Below are positions 9,772 through 21,863 of a DNA stretch of 44,081 nucleotides, one piece after another. The notes beneath the pieces are model-generated. The model was not told where the DNA came from, searched no databases, and saw only the letters and a program-made list of their open reading frames with translations. Source of the DNA: Dentipellis sp. KUC8613 (Eukaryota > Basidiomycota > Agaricomycetes > Russulales > Hericiaceae); assembly GCA_002286715.1 (NCBI GenBank), contig NSJX01000040.1:1-44081 (forward strand). Direction: 5' to 3'. Made by a program: the position numbers and the translations under genes. Position 1 is the first letter of the stretch; each line of letters opens with the position of its first letter.

Positions 9772-11599
9772 ATGCCTGTCCTTGACTTTCTCTCACCCAA
9801 GTTATCCAAGTCAACCGATGTTGTAAACGTGATTGGTAGTCCCACAGAGAAGAGTGCTGCTCGCACCACCGATGGTACGTTTCGTTCTCTACGCGAAGAA
9901 TAGGTAGGCTTACGACTCAATAGATACCCACTTGACTCCACAGGTCTCTGCGTTGACGTCGACTTCTGCCGACTCGCAGAACGCGTCTCCCGAAGCTCCC
10001 AAGCGCCCGGTCTCCCAATGGCGTCGTACTCTTGCGTATCTGAACCCGCCGCATGATCCTCACAAGCCCGTCCTGTCGACCGAGCAGGACCAGGAGAAAC
10101 GCCGGCTCGCTCTGAATGCATACGAAGTCGTGAGGCACGCGTCGATATTTCCGAACTCTGACCGCAAAGCAAAGCAGTCCGCTCTTGTCGTGCGTTCCGT
10201 CATGGTTGGCCCAGGTAGTATCTCGCCGACCCCGCGCAAGGGCCCAGCCAAGTCGGCTGTCACCAAAGAGCAGGTCAACAAAGTCAAGGCTCAGTTGCTG
10301 CAGCCGAAGGGTGCGAACAGGATTATCGCGCAGCTCAAGGCCCTTCCCGCAGTTCCAACCGAAGTGCCTGAAGGAGCTCCGGCTTCTGTAAGAAAGGGAG
10401 ATACGCTGCTGGCTGGAATGCCTATTCATGCTGTGTGTTTGTCTTTGGGCGAAGAGGAGGCAGACAAGAAAGCATTTTGCCGCTTGAAGGAGACGTCCGC
10501 TCCTCCCGCATCAGATGCGGGCGCGACAAGAGAGAAGGGTATCACCATGGAGGCTATCAAATCTACGCTGCCAAGTGTCGCCACGGCGAGTGTCGACTCC
10601 TTAGTCGAGGCGTTCAAAGACATGCACTTGATTAGTCTGGTAACGGCTCCTGATCTTGGACTCGGCCAGCCCGGCGATGGTCCTGGTCTTCTTGCCGGCG
10701 CAGTCCCCACCGCAGAGACCGTCTTGCAAGGCTTCGAGCAGATCACTCCGCAGTTGATGGCTTTGGGCTACGCGACTGGAAAGGCGGTATTACCGGACCA
10801 TACAGGTGTATACCCTCCTACCGACAGGATCTCTGTTCTCACTTGTAAGTCTAGGTTGCATCCTTGTAAGCTGCTGGGAGTAATCAGCATACACTTCTAG
10901 ATTGGTGGGGTCTTGAAGTCGTACTTCCGCCCGTCACTTTGTCTTATCTCGACGTAAGTATTCGTTCAAATCGAGATTCTTAAACTAATTGCGCATCTCT
11001 GGTTTAGCGAGCTGAATCTGTCTCGCATTCTGTAATGAACTTCTTGACTGCCTTGGGCGTCATATACAACGGCGTCCGCGAGATTCTCCCCTTCGTTCGG
11101 TACATCTCCCAGTATATGGAGTTCGAGTTCACATCCATAAAGAAGGAAGACAGAGGGAAAGGCGTTGTCTGCGCTGCTACCTGGTAAGCTTCTCCAGGCT
11201 TCAGCCTTCACTCCGTCTGACTCAAACGTCCTTCACTCTCGCAGGATCATGCCAGCTGCACTGGTGCCTCGCCCATGGGACTTCCCTCCTCGGCCACCAC
11301 CTAAGCCCGAAGTTACCAATGGGAACCCAGTTTCCCCTACTCCGGCTGAACCTGCATCAACTCCCCCCGAGCCTGCTGACACCGCTCCGGCCCTGCCTCC
11401 TTTGCCAGACAGCCCGACGCCTCCCATCACCATTCCCGCTGAACCTGAGGCGGAACCGAAACCCGTTCCCGAAGCCCCTCAGCCCGATGTCGCATCGCCG
11501 GTCGTCCAGCCTCCTGTGTCCGTCCCCGAGGTCACGATTGTTCCACCCACCCTTCGCGCGCACTCTCCCCAGTCTATTCCGATCCCGGCCGATGCCTGA
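9772..11599 (+). CDS. basidiomycete protein of unknown function
   Basis: Five exons (9772-9874, 9924-10844, 10901-10953, 11008-11183, 11245-11599) join in frame to 535 aa. All four introns are 49-61 bp with GT-AG ends. I recognise no named family. The N-terminal 60 residues are Ser/Thr-rich. A basic stretch with QWRRTLAYLNPPHDPHKP and QEKRRLALNAYEVVRHASIF follows, then a long Ala/Pro/Lys region. The most conserved-looking block is encoded by exons 3 and 4 (YWWGLEVVLPPVTLSYL; ALGVIYNGVREILPFVRYI; CAATWIMPAALVPRPWDFP) and contains one or two amphipathic or weakly hydrophobic helices. The last 100 residues are Pro/Glu-rich and probably disordered. It shares a promoter region with the SSU1-like gene, but shared function cannot be inferred from that. 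Confidence 0.8.
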
Positions 11600-11942
11600 T
11601 TACAGGCGCTCCGTCGCTATACGTTTCGCTTTCGCGCGCATTCTTGTTTCATCTCTCTAAGGACCGTCTCCATCTCTATTGTTGATCGTGATGATTGTTG
11701 ACCGGACTTTACGACCTCTGACGACTTTCGGATCCCAAGCTAGTGTCATGCACCCGTAACGACCCGCATATACCCATCCACTACATTATACCTGTGTATT
11801 TATCACCTTCCATTTCTCCGAATATGCATACAGTCGTAGAATTACACCTTCAGACCACTTCCGCGTTCGTACATACACCCAATCGCCTTCCATCGTCTCG
11901 ACAGGTCCCCTTATCATATCAATAAGTCATGAGTTAGGACCT
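11600..11942. other. convergent 3' intergenic region
   Basis: 343 bp between the ends of two converging genes (9772 gene and the I9 inhibitor). It is T- and C-rich and probably holds both 3' UTRs. I see no further feature. Confidence 0.5.
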
Positions 11943-12406
11943 TCACTGCGTCTTGACGACACCATCGGGCTCTGCACATTCACGATCAGCCTAATCTTTG
12001 GACGGTGGAGGTGGAACGGGTACGTACCGATGTAGTCGATGGGGCCGCTCTGGAGGTTGGACTGCAGAGTCTGCAGGTACTGATCAGGGATCTGCGCAGA
12101 GAAGCCCTGTGGAACTCTAGATCAGCGCGCCATCTCTTTCTTTACAAGCACCGTGTCATACCTTCAGGAGGGGGGTGAAGTGGTCGTGCACGGTGCCACC
12201 TGCCAAATCGCGTCAATAAAACCCATTGAACGGCCATCGAGATGCACAGACCGTTGGTGGAGACATCGTTGGCGTACTTCTCGATGTCCGCGTCGGTGGC
12301 GGTCTTCTTGAAGACGACGATGTACTCTGCGATAATGGTGTTTAGCGTCCCCGATCTCGATGATCAGCCGGCGTATCCGCATGCAGAGCGACGTACTTCC
12401 GGACAT
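11943..12406 (-). CDS. I9-type subtilisin propeptide-like proteinase inhibitor (POIA1/PBI2 type)
   Basis: Five small exons (12406-12397, 12326-12252, 12199-12162, 12106-12028, 11971-11943) are spliced across introns of 70, 52, 55 and 56 bp. They give 76 aa, the size of Pleurotus inhibitor POIA1. The sequence starts MSGKYIVVFKKTATDADIEK, then has GGTVHDHFTPLLKGFSAQIP, and ends IDYIEPDGVVKTQ. The KYIVVFK strand, the central KGFSAQIP strand and the C-terminal IEPDGVV strand are the marks of the I9 domain, which is the propeptide fold of subtilases. Such proteins (yeast Pbi2, POIA1) inhibit subtilisin-like vacuolar proteinase B and act in the cytoplasm or vacuole. There is no signal peptide. The first exon encodes only three codons and one base, so the gene is easily missed by predictors. 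A TTATAA lies about 70 bp upstream of the ATG. Confidence 0.88.
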
Positions 12407-12907
12407 GGTTGTTCTGGGTGTTCTAGTTGTTCTGAGGGCTTGTGTGAGGCGTATGTTGGGGGATGTAGGACGGGTTATAAGGATCTGATACGACTGCGCA
12501 GCTGCAGAGGGCTGTCCTTCGTCTGCACCAATTGAGCAAGCACCACTAGGCGCCCGCCTATGATGCAATAGCTGTGTCCGGAAAAGGAAAGACCAGTATG
12601 TGCGGGCTGCGGCCACCTTCATCTAATCTTATCTTTCCTCCCTACCATCACCCCCAGCTGACTGATTTACCCGCTGGGAGATATCTACAAGTATCTAACA
12701 GCAACTGTACGCCCTTTTACGTCTCTTTCTTCGCGTCAGGAAGCATCTCGACCTCGACTGGATATGGACTTAGGTTTGGAAGTGCATGTGCCCAGGAACA
12801 TAACGCAATGGGGTCCGCAGTCCGTCCATCACACGTTCAGTATTAAATAAACGGGACATCAGAAGCCTCGCGGCCCTCGACGCCCCTTCTCTCGACCAAG
12901 AGTCGCC
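12407..12907. promoter_or_regulatory. divergent promoter, I9 inhibitor and beta-lactamase-like gene
   Basis: 501 bp between divergent start codons. TTATAA at 12475-12480 lies about 70 bp before the inhibitor ATG (minus strand). An AT-rich TATTAAATAAA at 12840-12850 lies about 60 bp before the ATG at 12908 (plus strand). I see nothing else that can be named. Confidence 0.45.
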
Positions 12908-14955
12908 ATGCGAGTTAGAACTCGAGCTCTCCTCGTCGCGTGTCTCGTCAGTAGCTCGTTATGCGGGCATTCGCAGTCAACGCTCAGCGCGCCGGCTGGC
13001 ACTACATTGCAGCACAAGAATGCCATAACGCCTGAGCTGTCGAAGTACATCGACGAAGCGCTGCGCAGCGACACTATCCCTGGCTTGGCTTTGGGTGTAT
13101 TTCATGCGGACGGGGAGAGCGAGTTTGGGACGTGGGGTAATAAGACGGAGGATGGGGAGGCGATGAGCACCGACGTACGTTCTCTGCACGAACCGTTTGA
13201 GTTGGGTGGTGTTGACGGAAGCTGCAGACTCTGTTTATTATGGCATCCTGCTCGAAAGCTTTCCTTTCTGCATCTATCGGGATTTTGATGGACGACTACG
13301 CGCACGGGCGGAACGCGACGCTCCTGCCTGCGGGCGTCACGACGTTCAACTGGGATACGAAAGTTAAGGATATCCTGCCGGGGGAGTGGGGGCTCATGGA
13401 TGAGTGGGCAGATGCGAAGGCATCTTTCCGGGATATTTTGTCGCACAGATCTGGCGTGCCGAGGTCAGTCCAAACGTCCGAACCAGACTCCGAGAATCCA
13501 CAGTTTGAACTACGCTCCTCAGGCATGACTTCTCGTATGGTCCACAGGACTCGGCGAAGGATGTGGTCAGGAGGATGAAATACCTCCGGCCCGCGTTCGA
13601 ATTGCGCGAGAAGTGGTCCTACAACAATCTAGTGAGAGCTCTGTCTTCGTCGCGACATAATTCATAAACTCATCTTGTTGTGTAGTTTTACATGCTTGGA
13701 GCCCACTTAATCTCCAAGTACACGGGATCATATACGCAATTTGTCCAGGACCGTATATTTGACCCTCTCAATATGACCTCATCGACCTTCTCTCCTGGCA
13801 AGGCTGCGAGCTCAGGAAAGCTGACACAGACCTGGACAACTTTTGGCAGACGCATCCCTGTATGGTTCACGGAGGAAAATGCGGAGCTCAGCAGCGGCCC
13901 GGGTGGTATCATTTCCAATATTAAAGACTTGGTGCGCGATAATTCAGAGCTCTTCATCGACTCTGAATGAGGACTGAGTGCAGCGACGTCCAGGAACACT
14001 GGGTCCGGACGCTCATGAATCATGGAGTTGATCCCCGCACGAACCGCACCATTATCCCTCGCTCGGTCTTCGACGTCGTCACCACTGCGCAGGCGATCGT
14101 CCACGGCGAGGGCTCCGCCGTGACATCTATCTCGGGCTACGGCATGGGCTGGGGACGTTCGTCCTACTACGGGCATGATGTATGCGTGATTCTGCGTATC
14201 GCAGGGACCACACACTGAATCCCTATACATAGATCATTGAGCACAGCGGTGGCATCCCAGGAATCTCGACTTTGGTCACATTCTTGCCTGCCGAAGGCCT
14301 CGGCTTCGTCATACTCACGAATGCGGACACAAAATCCTTCACATATAACGATCTTCCCCAGCGCATCGTCCGCGACGTATTTGGCCACTCAGAACACAAG
14401 CCGGAAGACTTGGTCCCCCAACGCGCACCCCACACCACATCGTCGCCGGAATCGTCACAACTGTATCCAACCAGAAATCGTCAAGATTCTCACATTCCTC
14501 TTGATGCATACGCAGGCACCTACGGCAATGCCGGCTACGGTTCTTTAACGCTCTGCGCACCCTCGAGCACTTCAGCGCCCTGTGCCAAAGTGCTAGCCGA
14601 ATTCGACGCCATCGATGCCGCAGGAGGGTGGTCCGCTCGCTTTAATGGCTCAGCGCAGCTGTTTGCGTCCTGGGAGCGCCTCTGGAGCTCACATCTCCGC
14701 CTTGTGCATCTTTCCGGAAACAAGTTCGCGATGTTCCCCACGAGTTTGTTCCCGCAGGGTTATGGGAGGGATACGACTCCGTTTGAGACTAGCGATGCGC
14801 TCCTGAGAGACCTTGGGGGCGAGCCAGCGGTCGAGTTTGTGGTTGGGGCCAATGGAAAGGTCGTAGGTGGGGGATTGAACGGGTTGGTGGAGCAGGTCGG
14901 AAAGAAAGAAGGCACTGTGGAGGAGACGGCGGAAGCGTGGTTTGAGAAGGCGTAG
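12908..14955 (+). CDS. secreted serine beta-lactamase-like hydrolase (class C/esterase type)
   Basis: Six exons (12908-13174, 13228-13463, 13523-13631, 13686-13931, 13994-14179, 14233-14955) give 588 aa. The start MRVRTRALLVACLVSSSLCG is a typical signal peptide. The serine beta-lactamase motifs are present: S96-C-S-K99 at the start of exon 2 (catalytic Ser and Lys), Y201-N-N at the end of exon 3, and H352-S-G-G at the start of exon 6 in place of KTG. Other family blocks are FRDILSHRSGVPR and GPGGIISNIKDL. The C-terminal about 150 residues form an extra region common in fungal members. Fungal relatives are esterases or peptidases of unknown substrate; true penicillinase activity should not be assumed. 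Each intron fits GT-AG with preserved frame, so the gene appears intact. Confidence 0.87.
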
Positions 14956-15370
14956 GATATCATCCCCTGCTTTCCGTTTGATTCCACGTTCTGAAATGCT
15001 GCACTACTATTTTTTTTCGCATGGCTATGGTCGTGTATGTACGTACGAAAAGAAGTAGTTGAGTTGCGCATGCTTGAATTCATGCGAGGACTTGATCCTA
15101 ACACTGTCTCGGCAACTCCCGAACAGAATTGACTTTGTCATCGTCTGTAAGCTGGCACTGACCAAGCCGACCCTTGCCATTGATTTGCGGCCGCTCATTA
15201 GGTCGCCAGCCATGGGGCGGCTCCGATAATTGACTCGCTTGTGAACCAATATCGCGTCCTCATTTCATAGCACTTCAGACGCGTCGCCAGCGCGTCGTAT
15301 GCTCCTCATACCCCATCTTGTGAGACGACTATCATCTAGCCCAACAGCACTCTTTTCTCTCCGCAGCAAC
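14956..15370. other. intergenic region
   Basis: 415 bp between two plus-strand genes. It holds the 3' UTR of the beta-lactamase-like gene and the promoter of the glycosylase gene. I see no TATA box or repeat worth naming. Confidence 0.5.
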
Positions 15371-17298
15371 ATGGCAGTGACACGGTCTTCGACGCGATCC
15401 CAGACGAAGGCAGCGGGCGCTCCAGAGCCTGTATCTGAGCCCGTAGCAAAGACCCCTCGCGCGACGAAACGCAAAGCCGCTGACGGCGGAGCTGCCAGCG
15501 AAAGCAAGAAGAAGCGCGCAACTCCTGCAGCAAGCAAAGGAAAGGCTAAAGCTCCAGCCAAACCAGTCGAGGTGGCGGCCCCCACGGGATCTGTGCCCCC
15601 GCCAGACGATTTCAAGCCTGTAGTTCTCCCGGCAGAACTGACATTCTCGCTCGACGAGGCGAAGCAGCACCTGATACGCGCGGATAGGCGGTTCGCAGAT
15701 GTTTTTAGACGGCTGCCTTGTAAGCCTTTTGAAAGACTGGAGAGGGTCGAGCCTTTTAGGTGCGTTTTCGTTATTGTATAAAGTTTTATGCGCGGCGGTT
15801 GACGTGTATGCTGTTCGGCACTTGCCACGTAGAACATTGACGACTTCGATCTTGTAAGTTGACGGTTCTGTTCCCCACGCCCTGAGTATCTCACTAGGAA
15901 GCAGAGGACAACAAATCTCTTGGAAAGCTGCGCGATCTATCAACCACAGGTTCATTCGCCTGTATTTTCCCCACTTGCCAGAGAAACCAGACGAAAGTTT
16001 GTCAGTTGGAGGCGTGTCCTTTCATCACGATAATCCCAATTGCTGACACCCGCATATTGAAGCTGGGCCAAATCCCCCGATTCACCGTTCCCGACCCCTC
16101 ATCAGGTTGCGACAACAGAGCCCTCTCTCCTGCGTGAGGCGGGCCTGAGCGGTCGTAAAGTCGAATACGGTTCGATCTGCCGTCTTTCTAGCCCGGTTGA
16201 ATTAGTATTGACCACGAATAAAATCGTCTGCAGTACAAGACCTAGCTTCACGGTTTGCAGATGGAAGATTGACATCCCAGAAGCTGTTTGAAGCGAGCGA
16301 CGAGGAGCTTCACGAGATGTTGATCGCGGTTCGTGGGATTGGTAGAGTGAGCTCTTTTTCTGCAACACAACTCATCCCGTTGACTCACTTCACATCTTAG
16401 TGGACGGGTAAGTTCCGTCAGGATCCATATTGAACCGAATTCTGAAGTTTTGAATAAGTCGATATGTTCGCTATCTTCTCTTTACGTCGTCCCGACATAA
16501 TGCCAGTGGGTACGTGACTCATCTATCCGATTTTCTACGTATCAATGCCACAAGTCCTCACATGGGTTGAACCAGGTGATCTTGGTGTCCAACGCGGAAT
16601 CCAGCGCTGGTTCCTCTCGCTGCATCACCCCACCTACCGGATCGAAATTTCTCCAGAGAAGCTGCCCTCAGATCCAGAAGGGAAACCAGAAACGCCCGTC
16701 AAGGTCGGGGCCTCTCAAGACACGGGTGCCGTCGATGACGATGGCGATGAGCTACCCGTCTTTGGTGAGGCTAAGAAGAAGCCTTCTAAGCCGCCGAGGA
16801 CGCCTACGCCCGATGCGTCAATCGTCCCACCTGTTCCTTCCGGTGAACTCTGGAGAGCGGACACTCCTGTGAGAGACGGAGACCCGTCACAATCACAGTC
16901 GCAAGTGGCGGCGACGCCCTCAGTGATTGGGCTGCCTTCTATGCCTCCGGCTTTCACGCCATCCATCAACCAGACGCTGGAAGGCAAGACTCAGGACGAA
17001 GATTATGTGCCTCCGCCACTGCCTGAAGGGCTGACAGTCGCGGCGCTGAAGAGCCGATTGGATGGGAAAAAGAAGATAAAGTTCGTATGAATCTTACTCA
17101 GTGCATCGGCACATTACTCATCTCCTTGCTTTCTGTGCAGGGGCGCTCTGTTAACTCCGGAGGAGATGGAAGGCCTGACCGAGTCTTGGAAGCCGTATCG
17201 TAGTATAGGCAAGTGGTGCGCGCATTTTGTTCCTGTGGCTGCTCTAACGGTCCGCTTTAGGTGTTTATTATATGTGGGCACTGGCCGAGGAGAAATGA
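15371..17298 (+). CDS. MAG1: DNA-3-methyladenine glycosylase, HhH-GPD family (MAG1/AlkA type)
   Basis: Ten exons (15371-15759, 15833-15853, 15905-16000, 16063-16169, 16234-16346, 16401-16407, 16459-16509, 16576-17080, 17141-17208, 17261-17298) encode 464 aa. The enzyme removes alkylated bases in base excision repair in the nucleus. Residues 1-75 are rich in Lys, Ala and Pro with basic clusters, suiting nuclear import. The HhH-GPD core follows: RRFADVFRRLPC, SILGQQISWKAARS (137-140 is LGQQ), FPTPHQVATTEP, and the hairpin VRGIGRWTVDMF. The catalytic Asp is D263 in PVGDLGVQRGI. Exon 8 adds about 120 Pro/Asp-rich residues inside the domain, before the last helix (LTESWKPYRSIGVYYMWAL). Exon 6 is only 7 nt. 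Intron 9 (17209-17260) begins with GC, in an AG|GCAAGT donor. The exon 3 acceptor at 15903-15904 was chosen because it restores LGQQIS. Confidence 0.9.
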
Positions 17299-19702
17299 TG
17301 TATAATTCGTTCATGCGCCTCCTAGTGGAGATCTATCTGGCTTTATCGACGATGCGCGCCTGCGCACAGCAGATTGACTGACATGAGCCCACTTTCTTTC
17401 TGTTCCCTGAGCACCATCGGCGGTAGGTACCAGGTGGCGCTGCTAGCGTCCTCAGGGTTACGCCGTTGGTGACATCGTTATCAACTGACCTCTTGCTCCA
17501 ACGCTGCGTATGCTTTCGAGATGTGCCTAGAGCTAGATGTCGACCAACATTTGGTACGTCGGCTTTAGCACTGGTTTTTTTTGACATCCACGCTGATCAT
17601 GTGGTACTCGCAGTTGTGGTCCCTGTGACGTCCGGTAGGCTTCACTGAAACGGTCATGAAACGACAACAAGCGCTAAGTACAGCGTAAGGGCAGCCTGCA
17701 TAGGTGAGTCATCGCGCGTGAGTCCTCGAGAATTGATTGACGCTGGCGGACGCTGGGCGGTGGTCCTCGGAACTACAGTCAATGATATATGATTATGCCG
17801 GTTTCTGTGGCGAGTGCCCACGGGGAGTGTAGGGCACGTTGCGCAATACTCGATTCCTGGAGATACCTGCAGCATCGCATCTTCGGTGGTACACGTTACA
17901 GGTTGACTGCTTTCAGCATTGAATGTATGCAAACCTTCCGATTCTTTGTTCGTTCACAGGACTGATGATAGCCCCAATATGCTCGGCTCAAAAGTTTTAG
18001 ACATTCTTCTAGTCTTGTTTAGAGCAGTACTATCTGTTGTCTTCTACAGCAAGGCGCCAGCGTAACAAGACTTGATCCTGGTCTTCTAGTATATTATCCT
18101 TACTCCTAATAGCCAAGCGGGCGGCGATGTCGCTCAGTCTTTTGTGGGTCGTACATGCCCAATGAGTCGAAGTGCGTCGGTGAGTAGCTATCGCTCATGC
18201 ATCTGTTGGTGGCGCGTGGTGATGTGTTCAAAGTCGACGTCATCTTGATTGTGTTGGGCCAGTCGACCGTCCCCTTGGGTTCGACCGGTGGAGTCCCAAA
18301 CAAACGGCGAACTTAACGCGCAAATGGATGTGGTGGTTCCCAAAGGCTGTACGATGTTGGTCAAGGGCTATTTCTGATGTTATGCGAACACTTTTGCTAG
18401 GGTCCCGACTTGTCGTAGATCTCGTGTCTCCGAAAGGTGAGTGATTGCGGCATGAAATGATGGCGTACGAGATGCGTTTTTCTCACTCCATTTCTCTGTA
18501 GTCTTGGTCTCTGCCGTGTATATGGATCTGCTGATAGTTTTATCGATTTTGCTCATCTTGCGATCCATAGAACTATGCTATATGGCTCTAATACTCGGAT
18601 CACTGAACCTTCAAGCCGGTCCGCTTTCGACCAAGCAATGGAGAGCTGAGCAACGATGAGATGTAGATTGGGTTTGGACTCGGTCAACGGCGCGTTCCTC
18701 CGAGTCCATTCCTATTACATCACGGCGGAGTCGCCGCTGATTATCCGACCAACCACAACATATGTTCCGGAATTGTATCGCTGAGTCCAGGATCCGGACG
18801 ACGCTCGTATGCCGGCTGCCTTCACTTGAGCATGTCAAAGACAAGAACGGCATTGCTATGCATCCTATTGACATTTGATCAGATCAGACCAGGTGTGTTT
18901 CGTCGGTCGTCTCTTTTGTCTGCTGTTATACTCAAAACGAACCCATGGCTACCTTGCACTTCACATGCGGAGTGGAGAGCAAAATGCAGGTCTGTCGACT
19001 GGAGATCCCCGCTTTCTCGCTGTCCTATACGTGGGCTGTTTCCCACGCATGCTGTGTACGAGTGGGATGTCTGTCATCGCAGCTGTGTGGTTGTACCCAT
19101 GAAACGGATGTACTTGTCCGTTATCCGTTAACGGGTCCGATTCAATCGCGCGGTGCCGGCATTATGGTGTCCGCAAGAGAATGCGGAAGTTGTTAGTGCA
19201 CATGTTAGCACCTTGTGGCCGCGAGTTCTTGGGCCTGAGAAGGCCTGGGGCCCGAAACCCACCGTAGGATAGATGCATTGCTGGTACCCACGTGGTTGGA
19301 CACGGACGCCTCGTTGCCTCAAGGTTCCGTCTACCGGTGCCGTCCGTTTGCCCGCCGGATGCTGTTATGTGGTGCGTTTCCGTTATGTTGTTCCCTTTGT
19401 TGGACTATCATTTGTTTTGACTTGCCTCTGTGCCAGAGAAATGCTGCGGCACCATCATCACGCTGTCAGTATCGTCATGCCACAAGCCCGAACGGTGCCT
19501 CGAAAGTAATCTTTGCCTATCCGGCTGTAGCGAACTCACGGGCGGCTCGGAATAGCTAGTCGGAAGCTGGCTATGGTGCAGTTCTATGGCGTCGCTTAAA
19601 ATTGCCGCTCATCGGGATCGCCTGGCGATAGGTATTTATACCCCTTCGACCATAACATCCCAAACATCTCTCCAGGGGTTGCCGCCACGCAGTTCATCCA
19701 TA
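17299..19702. other. 2.4-kb stretch without recognised gene
   Basis: Between the glycosylase stop and the first P450 ATG I find only short open frames on both strands, none with a family motif, and no convincing spliced model. No LTR ends, terminal inverted repeats or tandem repeats stand out. It may hold decayed sequence or non-coding transcripts. The last about 100 bp are the P450-A promoter. Confidence 0.45.
19633..19640 (+). promoter_or_regulatory. TATTTATA core promoter element, P450-A
   Basis: TATTTATA within AGGTATTTATACCC lies 63 bp before the ATG at 19703. Nearly the same string precedes P450-D at the same distance, and a variant precedes P450-C. Confidence 0.7.
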
Positions 19703-21863
19703 ATGCAGCTGGAGGTGTCCTATCGCCTACTCCTTGCGACCTTCCTCTTTGGGACACTATGCGCCGCCTTCATCGTCTCAAAGCGCCGGCGCAGCAGCGT
19801 ACTGCCATGGCCTCCCGGTCCACCGTCTCTCCCTCTAGTTGGGAACTGGATGTCACTCCCTAGCCAGACGCCTTGGAAGACCTACGCAAAGTGGTCTCGA
19901 GATTACAATTGTGAGTTGTACTCGACGTTTCATAGCACGAGATGAAGTATGTTGACGCCCGAGAAGCTGATGTAGTGTCGATCAATGCTTTCGGCAAAGT
20001 CATCGTCGTGATCAATACTGCGAAGGCAGCGCAAGCGTTACTAGAGCAACGATCTGCGATATATTCAGACAGACCCTTTCTGACGATTGTTACCTTGTAA
20101 GTCGTTTTGACATACTGAATTTTTGGCGCCCATTCACTTCCGTGCCAGGTCCGGATGGGATTGGTTCCTTGGTTTCATCCCGTACTCGGACAAGTGGCGG
20201 GTGAGGCGTCGCATTTTCCAGTCGGCGCTTCGAGAGCAAGCATGCGAGGAGTATCGTCCTATGCAACACACAATGGCCGAGAACATGGTCAAATGGTTAT
20301 ATGAGGACCCGAAAGATTTCCAACGGTACACGAATTTGTGCGTTCCGTCGGCTATGCGTTAGCGTCTCCTCGCTTATATTTCAGGACAGGACTGCGTCTT
20401 GGCTGACCTTGTCCCTTGCATGGGGCTACGACGCGAAGCCTCGTGGTGACACCGTGGTCAAATTGATGGAAGATGCCGCCCAAATCGTCATTGACCTTAC
20501 CCTGCCCGGCACATCGGTGCTCAACGAGATCCCGCTGTGTGCGTACGATTCTCTAGCATTGCCATGGCGGGCAATACTGATTGATCTGATATTGCAGTGA
20601 GGCAATTGCCTGGCTGGTTCCCGGGAATGGGCTACAAGGCTCGAGCCAATGAATGCAGGAATATGACGGAAAGAATTCTGCACGGACCTATGAAGTCGGT
20701 CAAGCAATCCTTGGTGAGCTCTATGCTCTTCTTGCTTGTTATTCGACTTATTTGGACTTTTGCTGAAGGCGGACGGGACCGCGCGCGAGTCGATGGCAAG
20801 CAAATTGTTGAGAGCCGACGAAGGAGTTGTTGACTTGGATGCCGAGATGGCCATTCGTGACACAGTGGGCTCTGTCTATTCAGGTATGTGACATAGTCGC
20901 CCACCGTACGAAACTCATCCATAGCCTCCCATCTTTCTAGCCGGCGCAGAAACAGTACGTAGTCAGCCATTATACTGTCTTTATGGGAGGTCCTGATGCC
21001 CGCGCGCTATCTTACAGACAGGATCAGCAATTCACTTCGCCTTCCTAGCACTCGTCCTGAATCCCCATGTGCAAAGACGCGCCCAGGAAGAGATTGATCG
21101 CGTTGTAGGGCGTGATCGACTTCCTACGTTGAACGACCGGTCCATTCTCCCATACGTGGGCGCTGTGCTCAGAGAATCGATGCGCTGGAATAACGTCACT
21201 CCCATGGGGATACCGCATAAAGCATCCGAGGATGATGTTTATGAGGGTCATTTTATCCCAAAAGGTAAAGCTTACACTGTGTCCTTACATCTCCGTCATC
21301 CTCACCACGAATTCTTCAGGTGCAATCGTATTCGGGAATATATGGTAATTTGTGAGCTGTACTGATGTTAAATGTACGCTCACATGCCCGTCACGCGTAG
21401 GGCCATCATGCATGATCCCGCGAAGTATCCAGACCCAACGAGTTTCAGGCCCGAGCGTTTTCTTCAAGAAGATGGAACGCTGAACGACGACGATATCCCT
21501 ATGATTTTTGGTTTTGGCCGACGGTCTGTCTCTCTACATCTACGAATCCAGTTTCCTATCGCTCAATCTATGGATAAGGGTATGCCCCGGCAAGTTCATC
21601 GCCGATTCCAGCGTTTGGCTCGCTGTGGCGTCTTTGCTCGCTGTCTATAACCTGAGCCCTGCTCAAGACGAGCATGGACATGATATTCCTGTGAAAGAAG
21701 CCGTTGTGGACGGTCTTACAAGGTCTGTCTCGACCATCGCCCACAGGCGGTGATAAACGTGATTTCTAACGCTCAAATTTGCCTCAGTCGGCCTCTGCCC
21801 TTCGAATGCAGCATCAAACCTAGGGATTCAATAGCTGAAGCTTTGATTAAAGGCCTGGCGTAA
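19703..21863 (+). CDS. cytochrome P450 monooxygenase, tandem copy A
   Basis: Twelve exons (19703-19910, 19967-20096, 20149-20337, 20390-20538, 20598-20713, 20769-20883, 20941-20954, 21018-21264, 21320-21344, 21401-21523, 21579-21722, 21788-21863) join to 511 aa with no frame break. The N-terminus has one hydrophobic membrane anchor (LLLATFLFGTLCAAFIV), basic residues and the Pro-rich hinge LPWPPGPPSLPLVGNW. The I-helix is AGAETTG (T307). The K-helix ExxR is in VLRESMRW, the PERF motif in FRPERFL, and the heme loop is FGFGRRVCPGKF with Cys441. It is therefore a complete ER-bound class II P450, of the kind often annotated as OrdA/CYP64-like in basidiomycetes; the exact CYP family cannot be fixed by eye. 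Substrate is unknown. It is the first of four related genes with identical intron positions and phases. Confidence 0.93.
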
